DNA of 64,000 bases, taken from assembly GCA_014706295.1 (NCBI GenBank), contig JACSVZ010000011.1, forward strand, positions 4,404,663 through 4,468,662, read 5' to 3'. The notes beneath the pieces were generated by a model. It did not search any database. It was not told where the DNA came from and worked only from the letters and a program-made list of their open reading frames with translations. A program made the translations under genes and the position numbers. Source of the stretch: Lycocorax pyrrhopterus obiensis (lineage: Eukaryota > Chordata > Aves > Passeriformes > Paradisaeidae). This document shows positions 45,001-57,000 of this stretch, in pieces. Within the stretch, counting starts at the first letter, position 1; every line of letters starts with the position of its first letter.

Positions 45001-48000
45001 TCTGCTCTGCTGGAGCCTGTCCTCAACCCCCATCCCTCACTGGAGTATTCCCTGACTTTTCCCCAAAATACCTGGCTGCTCAGTGGCCTCTAAAGGGGCA
45101 CTGCCTGCCCCAAGATCACTGGACGATGGTAGTTCAGCACTCCTTGTGCCTACACGCTTTCCTACGGAAGGTTCCACGGGCTTCAGGAGCTGAAGTGCAA
45201 CCCTGCCACTTCCCAGTGTGAATTTGCCCAGCTTAACACATCTGACCAAAGAGTGACTGTTCCTGCAATCCATCTGGATCATCAGTCAGTCCCTCCACCT
45301 TTTCTTCTTTCCAGGTGGTAACGCAAACAGAGGAAAAGCCAGAAGGAGCTCTTGTGAAACATTTCCTCTCTTCACAGCATGTTACACCACACACTCCTCC
45401 CACGGCAGAAAACCAGCAGTGTTAATGTGCTAGGGAAGTAAATTAGGCACAAATAGCACCATGGGGAACTTAAATATTTTGAGTGTATACCATATAATCA
45501 GGAAATGCCCACCCTCTTTATCTGCTAGGAACAAGGAAACCGAAAGCTTTGTAATTTTAGACTGCCCATCAGTTGCTGTGAATCAGTCAGGCATCTTGCT
45601 GGGGAGAGGTAGCACACACAAGAACACTGCCAAGATAAGAGAGGGTTTAAGCTACACTCCCCATCCTGTTGGAACAGTTTCAGCCCAAGATTCCACATTT
45701 GATCACTCCTCTGCAGGGCTTCTCTTTATACACCTCCACTGAGCCCCTCAAAAGGACTCAAATAGGACACTGAACTTTCATAGTTTTTCAGATTATTTAT
45801 ACTAATTCTTACAAATTTCACCAATCTGCAATAAATTTGCAAATAAATTTTATAAAATACTTTACAGATTTACAGTGACTTACTCCTTTAACATATTTTA
45901 ACAAATAATAAAGGAAGTCATGTTTGACTCATTCATATACATCCTCCACGTTATAATTTTTTGCAATAAACCAATACCCCTCCACTTACTGCAAAACTTG
46001 AAGGCAAACTACAACAACCTTCTCTTTAAAATGCAAGTCCTCTCCTGAAAGAAGCATGAAAGTGTTGCTTTAAATCATAATAATAATGATTGAACAAGTT
46101 ATTGAACAGCAGAAGACACTACAGCCATAAAGAGCATTGCCTTGTGCAACTTTATAGAAAAACAAATATATTCATATTTCAGAGACAATGGATGCTGAAT
46201 TGCACTGTCCTTTGCAAGGTAAAGACTTAAAAAAGAACAGGCACCAATTTGGTGCATTGGTATAGGAAAGTATGGGTAGATATATAAATTCCTCTTCCTT
46301 TTAATTGGCAATTAGGTCCAAATGCTAAGCTGTCATTAAAGGATGTGGAATATCCATGGAGATATTTTGGAGCATATGGGCACCATTCTCAGCAGGCTGA
46401 TGGTGGGCAGGAAACTTTCCCAGTGGGAAATACTCTCCATCTTCTGTTAATCCTAACACAGGAGCAGGGCTGTGGAGGCAGAATGACCTTGGCTATGCAT
46501 AAATGCTGGTGTGAAGATATGCTGGAATGAAGACAGACCTTCATTCTGGGTGAATAACATTTCCTTCTGTTTTGTTTCTCACATTAGAGTGGGTTCCTGA
46601 CTTTCCCAAACTGTAGTCTTTCACATGGCTAAATAAATCATGTGAACAGCCACAACAAAAAAAATATACTATTCCCTCAGCCCTCGAGCTATTTGCAACT
46701 AATTTAGTGTTGTGGTGCTGTTCTGTGCACCAGAAAGCTAATTTTCAAGAAATGCTTGGAAAATTACAACAAAAATAAACTTCTGATGGCACTATAACCC
46801 AAAAGCTCAGAACCTGTAAATAGAACCGGTGCAATACTCAGAGACCAAGACCACAGTCTGGCACATTGCTGTTCCTACCTTCAACTGGTAATATAGGGTA
46901 ATATATCAGTTTCTCCCTGATTCAACTGCTGGTCCAAATTGTCCTTTCCTTGGTATTTCATCTGTCCCACAGGCTGGTGGAGAACACAAGCCTTTGTCAC
47001 AGCAGCATTATCCCGATGTTCAGTGCACATGGCACCACCTGCACCCTGTTCTGTCCTTGGGAGCATGCATGGCCTTCATTAAGCGAGACCTGCAGGGCTC
47101 TGTGCCTGGGGCAGCTCAAATGACCACCCAGCTCTCCCTGGTAAACACAGGAATCAATTAACCATTTCTGTAACACGCTCCCCTCTCTCCAATTACTCAG
47201 CTCCCCTACCATGAGCAGGAGATGAATGAGGTCTTGTCCCCTACAGGTGTTCTGAGATGACATCTGATAATATCCTTGCAAATTTTCACAGCTCAAAACC
47301 TGCCAAGTCCATCTCCTGTCTACCAAGGACAACAGGCCTCAAAAGCTACCATCCTCTTTTATTCCTATCACCAGACTTGTCTTGGTTTAGGCCAAATAAC
47401 CTCTTTACATTTACTAGTGGCTTTGAATTTTTGGTGGCCATTGCGCTTCCTTTACTCCTTCACTGTCAGGATACTCTGGCAGCAGAGTGGAATGACAACA
47501 CTTGGCACTGGGGCACTGAAACCTATCTGGCAACTGCAGGCACTGCATGCCAAGCACTTGGGTGCATTTTCTAGCAGCAGTGGCAGCAGCTGATTCTCTG
47601 GGAAACTGTCTGAGCTCTTGCCCTGTCTCACTCCTGGCTGTTCTGGTCTGAGCAGCCCATGAGAACAGCAAGGCTCAGCCTGCAGATGGGTTTTGTCCTT
47701 CAGCTTGCTGTTTGCCTCCATCTAACTTCTGATTCAGTGAAACCTGATTATACAGCACCACCCTGGATTATGTCCAACATGCATTTTGGGGTCTGCCAGG
47801 AGCAACAGACATGTTTCACTTTCTCAATGAGCCAGTGGTGCCTCCCCTTTTGAAAATATCTTTCTAAACCAAACAGCAATTGCAGCAGTGTATCCCAAAA
47901 AAGTGGTGTGCCTACTGACTCAAGGGCCACAATGACACAGGAAGGAATAAAAGACACCTCTCCCAAGGCCAGGTTGACATCCAAAGCAGCCGGCACAAAA

Positions 48001-51000
48001 CTTTTTACTCACCACAAGAAGCGTTAGATGAAGCCCATTAACCAGTAATCACCTGCCAACTAGAGTGGACGATACTGGGCTGCAGCAATCAGCAGACATC
48101 AGCAGCTCACTTCTGTCTCAGCCTGGAAATTATATTGTTTTCTGCCCCTTTGCTCAAGTTTTTGTTGCTTGGGACAGGATAACAATCCAATCACCAGTAT
48201 GTGATGTCAGTATTGTAAAAAAGTTATCCATATGGCCTCCAGCATGAATGAAGAGAACCAGCTGACAGAGAGAGCCTGGAGCTCCTGTGGTGGCAGACTG
48301 GTCTCCACAGTGGTTGCAGAGATGTTTACTACAAACAATGAAACGTGGAGCATACTAGAAGGAATTACTTCTTATCAGAAAAAGTAGCAAAAAAGTTCAA
48401 AAGTGACAGAACCAGTTTTATTGTCTATGCCATAATCATCCACACTGGATTGCAAAAAAAAAATCATCTCTGTCCTAGCCCAAGACTGGTATTTTAACAT
48501 TTAATTTCTATTTACGTCTAACAAAACAAGTAACATAACTTTCTGTCAAGTGTTAACAAGAAATGACGCTGGGTAGCCACATTTTTAGAGAAGTTTAAAC
48601 TTTCTTGTCTGATGCTGTGTTACAGCATTTATACCTATCCCTCACCATGACCAGCTTATACTTTAACAGCAATATTAACTTGAAATATTTCTTGAGGTTT
48701 AGTCTAGCGTAACTCTAAGGCCTACTGTTTTGATGACTTCTTCCTAAAAAAAAGAATGAGTGTGTGGCATAAGACACGCCTGGTCAAGAAAGAATTATTT
48801 TTAAAATCTCTTCACTGAAGAGCAATAATTTGCACAAAGAAAAAGAAAACCTGTTTTTAATTCCATGATTTAAAAAGAACTAATTATATTCTGGTGTTAC
48901 ATAAATTCTGTATCTCATGGCAAGGAAACTGCAGGTCTGAAGAGTAATCCACATTTCATTAGTTTGTGTACTCTGCCACAGAATATAATATTACGTTCTT
49001 AAATTAGTCAGAAGCCACACTGTGCTGCAGAGTGTAAAAACAAAAGTGAGGGCTCAAGCTAGGTCAAGCATATTTTGTATAGGTCCATTAAAAATCTCAT
49101 TCCATTAATATTAATAAAGATGTTGAGACACAAAAGTCCTTCAATTAACATATATTAGGCAGGCAGGCACAAGCATTCAAGTGATCCCACTGTGAACAGC
49201 AAGAACCCAGCTCTCAAAGAATAAAGCCCCGAGAGGGCTGTGTACAGAGTGGGGCAGCCTGAAACGCGAATGCCCAGGGGAGTGAAAAGGCAACACCCCA
49301 TTGTCTCCGCAAGCAAATATCACTTTATTGCCTCAGCTTCCTCTTCTATTAAGCAGGTTTGTGCTGGGCCTTGTTATTGCAGTAGGAATAACTTCAAGAC
49401 CTATTATCTTTGTCATCAAACTTTTGTCTTTTACCATTTTTTGGCAGGAACTAGCTGGGCAGCCACATACGAGATTCAGTAAAAGGATTTTCATCTGACT
49501 GTGCACGTTGTTTGCAGATTTCCCCAGCTCATGAACTAACATTGTAAAAAAAGAAATTAACTTGCATGTTCCAGAAATTACTCTGGACAATAATGGTTCC
49601 CACGGTACCAAGCTTCAACCATCAAGACTCATTCCCTTGCATCTGACCTGATTATTTGACATTTCTTCACCCTCATTCTTGGTGACTTCCAAGCAAGATA
49701 AACAATAAAAGGTTACTGATGTCAACCTATTGTGTGCCAGGATGTTGTTCACATCTAACACAGAGTAGAGCCAGCACTGAAGCTTAATTAATACATGTTT
49801 GTAAATTGTGCTGAGCTGCAAGGCATTATGATTTCAGGTTTCTTCTGTAAATGTTTACCTCAGAGCTTTAGTCAATGCTCCACTGTCTGAACCCAAGATA
49901 AGTTCTGCTTCCATCAGCTATTCACATAGCTGGTCAAATCACTGTCAGAGCAAATCAATAGGAAATTCCTTTGGCATACTGTAATTTATGGTAGACCTGC
50001 AGCAACAGAATTGGGATTAAAATGGGATAAGAAAAGGCAAGAAAGAACCAACATTTCTGCTCCCAGTGACATGATCAAAAAGACAGAAGAAAACCTTGTT
50101 TGCAATGGAATTATCCGTTAAAATTCAATTCAGATACCACTTAAGGGCTAGTCAGAGCCTTCCTAACACAAAATGAGTGTTTTTTAGGAAAAAAAATATT
50201 GAAGTCTGGGTTTCAGCTGCTCAAACTCACTGTAGGTCCACTGCCAGCTCTCACTGCAGAGATAACTAAGTTTAACCCCTCTCCTGCCAGCTCACTGGGA
50301 GAAGACCATGACAAAGTGAGGCACACAGAGCTCCTGGAAAGCAGGTATTTTCTAGAAAATCCCTAGCAAGCTCTATATCTGTAAGTCAACAACAGTGCTA
50401 ATGCTCCGGAGCGAATGAAATCAGATGCAAATAGCTCTGAAATGATGTTGAGGAACTGACTGATGTGTTATGGGCATCACCACCCTGGATGCCTTTGTCT
50501 AGCATAGCTCCAGCTTTTACCTTGATCCGTGGGCTGCAAATTTCCAAACCACAGGCCTTTAGACCTCTAATCTTCTCTCCTGTTGCAGTCCTGGACAGCA
50601 GTCCCAGTGATCCTCTCTTTCAAAGGGTAAAGAACATGCTGTACATCAGGAAGACAAACCCATCCCTATGAAGTTGCAAATTAGAAAACATTATCATAAA
50701 TATCCTGTGGACTTAAACACAATACCATAACAAACAAAAACTTGAGGAGCCAAAACATTTGAGGGACTTATGGAATGGGTGACAGAACTCCCAGTGACCA
50801 TCCAGACTAGTTATGACTGAGCAGCCTACAGTGAATCAAAGTCAAGCTCCCAACGGAGTGCAAGTATGTCACAAAGCTGTCATCATGATCAGGGCTCTGG
50901 TTCTGCAGAGAGAGTAAGGAGAGAATAAGCTTGGGGAAAAAGCAATGTTTAAGAACAGTTTTGATGGCACTATTTGCTCAAATTAAGTGGATTGTGTGGG

Positions 51001-54000
51001 AGCCAGGGCACAACCAAGACACTTCTGTGCTTCCCCCTCCTCTGCCGTGTGTCAGGTACAGATCTCCAGGAGTGGGCTGCTTGTGCTGAACTCCAGTTCC
51101 ACAGACTGTCATTGTGTTTTGGTCAAACAAAAGCCTTTACACAGCAGGTCTGCCAACCTGGTATCTTCCTCAAACACTTCTGAAGTGGAGCAAGAAAAGG
51201 AGAGAGACAGAAATAAAACCTTGTTTAGGTTAATTAGTGACTAAAAGCTGCTATTAGTTATTGAACTCTGCCTCTAAAAAGAGAGCTATTTCTGATGTCC
51301 AGCAGTTCCCAGCTGTGCAGAAGAGAATACACTGCCTCTCAGCAGCAGAGATGGTACAGCCCACATGAAAATAGTGGTGCTGAAAATAAAAATCCTCACG
51401 ACATCAAAGACATCCTGTTATGAAGAGGTCAAGTCTGTGCAGGCAGGTCATCCTCTCCTGACCCTCATGAGGGCATTTGTCTATAAGCTTCTCTCTAATG
51501 GACTAGGGAAAGTGTGGGAACTCGGTTTAGTGGAAAGCTTTGCTACAAAAAGAAAAACGTTGATGTTTCACGCATAGATAGAGTCTACTTATTCCTTTGG
51601 AAGCGAAGGTAAGACTGATGCTTAACAGGAAGGGCCAGGATGAACTGTCTCTGTACAAATGGATGGCTCCCTGTTTCTGGAAAACCACTCCAAGGGTGAA
51701 AGCAATGGTGTCCGCAGCAGCCTGAAGTTTGGTTGGAAATACACCAATGAACCATTTCCATGCTCTGCTGGCAGCTGAGCAATAACAGAGCAGGCACAAG
51801 TGACAGAGGACCAGCTCCTGCGGGCACTCAGGAGCTGTTGTGCAGCCACAGCCCATTGTGCTCAGTTTCCTCTATGTACATTCCAGGTTTTTTAACATAA
51901 GACCAGGAAGAAACGCAACTTCTGTTACTTTTTCTGCCAAGCAGAAGCAAATTCTTTCTCATCATTAATCCTCTTTAATTCCATTTCTTACCTATCAGGA
52001 ATCAGTAGTGCCAAAACACCTGGGATAACACTGCCTTTGTCTTGCAGAGCTAAAGACAGTTAAACAGAAAGCTTATCAGACAGATATGGAGAAGGTTGAT
52101 CAATAACCTAATCACACAATTCATCACCAGTCAGCTCATTGCTGAGACCAGAAACACTGCCTTGTATTTTTCTAGTATAACCTAAAATATCCTCAAGAAT
52201 ATGACTATTTCCCATTGTCATCTCATTTTCCTGTAGAGATTTTTCTTATTTTCGTATTTACCGTATTATGGAGTAATGGAAAAATGTTCACCAAAACAGT
52301 GTACAAAAGGATGATCCTGTAAAACAGTTTGTGTTTTATAAAGAATGGAATACAAAGAAAAACATAGAACTCCCATGCAAGATGCTGCTCATGTTGTGCT
52401 GGTACAATGGCAGAAAATACAAGATTTGTCTATTGGCTTCTGGGTGGACTAAAAACACCTTTAAGAATGAGAAAAATCACCAGCTCTGTACTCAGCTTCT
52501 CCTCAAGGTCCCACTGGGCCAAATTTTGTTGTATTTTTACAGCTGTCGATTTCTAAAGGACCCTCATTGCAAACAGCAATTACTCTGTACTTTCACCAGC
52601 AGTCTGGCTCTCCGAGTTTGATGGCAGTTTGTCTGCATAAGAACCTTGGGATTTGTCTCAACATATTAAATTGGACTTAAAGTGTGAGTTCTAGGAATTG
52701 GAGGCTGCTGTTAGCATCAACTTAAATAATGCTAATACCAGGTGCAACTAAATTACTACAAAGACTGGGTAGATGAGTTGTCTGGCCTGCCTGCCTCTTA
52801 GGTGGTCAGACTGCATTAAGAAGCTGTAATTTTGTGGCTTCTTTGATACTTTGAGCAAAGCTTTGCCCTCAGACACACACACATACGCCCTCCACTGAAT
52901 TAATACATCTCCTGTTTATCTCTCAGTGCTACATCTATAACCCTTCTTGTCTAGAATCCTCTGACAGCTCAAGGAGTGTAACATGATTCACCCCTCCCTC
53001 CTCTTTCTCCTCCCTTGACTAGACACTAATAAACACAACACAACTGGAGACAAGAGAAAGAGGTTCCTTGTAATGACAGATTCAACCACATCTTGCCAAA
53101 ACCAGAGGAGGGCACCACTACTTCTAACTGAGGCACGTAAATAAAGGGAGAGAATGGCCCACACCCACCTCTGGTGTGACCAGGTGCAGCCTCCCAGGAG
53201 ATGCCAGGGCTAAACTTGGCCTGGATGATAAAACTGTGTATCATAGTTTTAAGGAACCTGAACTGTTCCACTGAACTGTACTTGCTTTTTCTGACCCAAA
53301 ATACACACACATCCTTTGTGTGATGGAAGGACAGGAGAATTCCTTATGTTGTATAAACAGTTCTTTCCCCTGGACACACGTTTTGTACTTGCCCTAGACC
53401 CTCACCTGCGTCCTGTACCCCAAAAATGCTGTATAACAAACCCCTCAGTCATTAGGGTCACCAATTCCTATGTTGTGTATTGGATTATAAACTTGTTTGA
53501 CTTTGCCAGAGTTCGTGTTCACAAGGGGAATGTGACTTCTGCTCCCAAAAGCACAGTTATAAATTACTTTTGAGAATGTCTCTACAATACAACTGGAGAC
53601 CTCTGAGGTTCTCTTGTGTTCTGCCCTGATTTACTGTGAGACTGCAAACAACTCATTTTATTCAGGAGATTCTGTACACACAAACCTAAGGTAAGGAGAC
53701 AGAAAGGAGAAAAAAACTGGCCTGTAAAGAGACACAAACAACACACAGTGATACACACTAGGAAGGCAGCAGTAAAACTTCTAGATATCATCATGGAAGT
53801 GGAGTTAAAGATGGTGAACCTGCAACAGATCTCATTTTTAATGCAGATTAAACAGCACAAAGTGGATGAGAATGGGAAAAGGGGAAAGAGGTAGGAATAT
53901 GCACAACCACACTGAGTAGGTCCTAAAAAACCAGTTCCTTATTCTAACAGTGGCCAGCATCATCTCATTCAGAAAAACCTGAAAAACCACTGTAGTCTGT

Positions 54001-57000
54001 GGATTTAGTACAGTCTGCCTCCCACTGAGCTAGCTAAAGGCAATTATAAGCAATAACAAATTGCTAAATACTAATAGTAATAAAAATACAATTGGAATAA
54101 GTAAGAATTAGCTGAAATCAGGAATTTGGAAAAAAGGTTGAAACTGGAACGAACAAACAAACAGTTTGAATTGGAGAATGTAAACAGGGGGTGAAGCAGG
54201 AAGACAAACCAGTAGCCTGGATATACCAACTGGGAGAGGACAAGGCACTGAAGGAAACCCCAAAAAGTCATGCAGGAATAACACAAGAGGTTTTTTAAAT
54301 CAATAATGAAAACCAGCGGAAAAAAGTCAGTTTTGCATTACTTTCTATTTGGGACACATTAAGATGATGCTTAAAAGAGGCAGTAGATTTGCATTTACTA
54401 ACATAAACTCATTGTCCCAAAGTTGTAAGAGTTAAAAAATGACCTCTGAGAGTGAGAATGCATTAACAAAATCTGTGAAAAAATTATCATAATTTCTGTG
54501 GAAGGAATGTATCATGTTGTCCACAGAAGGTCCAGAACAGAGTTTTCATTTAAAAAACAAGTAAAAGCATCGTTTTTTGCTGTATAACAGATGCTCCAGC
54601 AAGCAAAGGATGCTGACCGTAGCAGAAAAAGGGCAGAAGACAGAAAAAGGCAAGTTTCCAGTTGAAAGTCAAAGCACTTTGATAATTAAAAGAGGCAGTA
54701 CTCACAATAAACTTGTGCACATTCTCCTGAAACGCTCACTTACTGTATTAGAGACTTGTTCAGATAAAGATCCAGTTCTGCCTTCTGACACACCAAGAAA
54801 ATTGTGTTGACTGATGGAAACATTTGGTCTCAAATCAACAAATCAGCATTAAAAACATGGGGCCTTCCTGTCAACTAAGCCATTAAAACGTAATATACAC
54901 ACATCTCTTAACAGATCTAGACCAAAGCAACAAATTCTTGCTCCTTTCCAGTGTTATGTTAAGGTCATCCTGCCTAACAAACCGTTTCATATAGACTCTC
55001 CCCAAAGTCTCCTCTGCAGGCACTGGCAGATAACAGACAGCTGAATGACTGAATACTCTAGGTCATCCAAAAAATTAGATCAAAGAGTCCCCGTAGTCTA
55101 TTGAAATGCAATTGCTTCCAAATCACATTGTGGTGTTCCAGGCTTGAAAGAATGGGTCACTGCAGCTTTATTGAAGAGAAGCTATTGCTAATGAAAGGAA
55201 CAATGGAAAGATTAGTGCTACCAACCATATAGAAGAAACACCACTTTCGGTTTAATTGCAGTGAACAAAGCAAATAGGAAAGAAGGGCAACCAAGTGACA
55301 AAAGTAGTTGGTGAAAAAGGATATAGAAGCTATTCACAAGGTTCTCTTGATCAGAGCACAGCGTCCAGACTTAACATATGATTACTGAATTTGGATCCCA
55401 GTGAAAAGTGACGTGGGTGTCATTACAGACAGCTGACGATATCTTTAAGAGGGCAGCCTTGTAAACTGAAAGACTCAGAATCCTGTTGGTAATTCGCCTG
55501 GGATTCATTAGGTGCACTGAAATTAATGGATGGATAGGGAGAGAAAGGAACAATTATACTTTGGGATACCTACTCTACAGGAGATTATTGTAAGTAAAGG
55601 TTTACTTCATTTACCAGTTTAAAACAACAATTTAAGGTAAAATCTATTGAACCTTGGAATTAATTTTAAAAAAAAGATTCTATTTGTTGATAGTCCAGGT
55701 ACTTCCATAATAAGTTCGTTCATACCACAATATTTATTCTCTTTTGATCAGTTTCTGGATCTTTTCTAAGTGAAGCTTACCAGTCATAACAACCTCTGTG
55801 TCGAGACAGTGGTAAAAGATCCATTTCATTCTCAGTTAAGATCACCACATTCTGTTCCTCTGTGACCTGAGGCAGGCTTGAACCTTCCTTCTCCAGACAA
55901 GACTTGACAAGCCCAACTTCACTTAGCTCGGAAAGCATGTTAAAAACCAAAACGTGGCCAAACAGGGGAGATCTCCCAAACTGTACCTGCTGTGTGTAGG
56001 TAGAGCACTTCCCGTAGCAAAAAGACAAAACGCTGCAATGAGTGAAAACAGGGTATTTTTCTGAGTAAATCTGATAAAAGGTAGCAGTTGTGGACATGAG
56101 GCTTCCATGAAAACAACTAAGCACATTTGATATTAACAGTTCGGCATTACGAACACAACTTTAAAAGCAAAAGAAAGCTTCAGTCCAGTTCCTGGCACCT
56201 GCTCCAAACTCACATTTACAACTGTTCAAATGAACTGCAAGATTCCTCTAACTTGCTGAGCGGGGGGGGGAAAAAAAAAAAAAAAGAGTACAGCATTCAA
56301 AATATAACCCAGACCACTTCAACCAGTTATCAACAGCCCTTCCTAATGAACAGGCTTCTCAAGTCACTGATTCCAGTTTCAAAGGAAACACTGGCTGTCT
56401 CAAGTGCTCCTTCTTTGGTCCCGTCACACAGTTTAATAACCCTTAGAGACAAGTACCTTTGCAGAACAGATTTCCAGAGGGTGACCCAACATATCCTCTG
56501 GACCTTTAGTCAACCACAAAGCACACAGATGACTTCATACACTTCCCACTGAATGTCCTTGCCTTCCTCTGCAGCCATAGCAGACTGCTTTGCAAGTGCG
56601 AGGGATTAAGCCTAAAAAACATCCTTAACTATTAATTCTGTAGACGATTCTCCTAAATTGCATCAGTGAAGCCTTCTCTGCAGGCAATGAGCACTGTCAA
56701 ACGTATTTTGAAAAAATCACCTTTGAATAATGACTTTTCATGAACTTGGCTGACAGCCATAAATGGAAAATACACAACGATAATATTTAACACATTCATA
56801 AGAGATCAACTCATCAGGACTTGTAAACCCAAATAAGGCTTGAATTATCAAAGGAAACAAAGGGAAATCAGTTCATAACTCTTGCCAAGGTAGGAAATTC
56901 ACCCTTCCTTACAGTAGTTGATGAAGCTAGATATAATATTATTTTTTCACAAGCTTCTGGACTGATTTTTTCCTTTATTCATAGCAGTTCACAAAGGCAG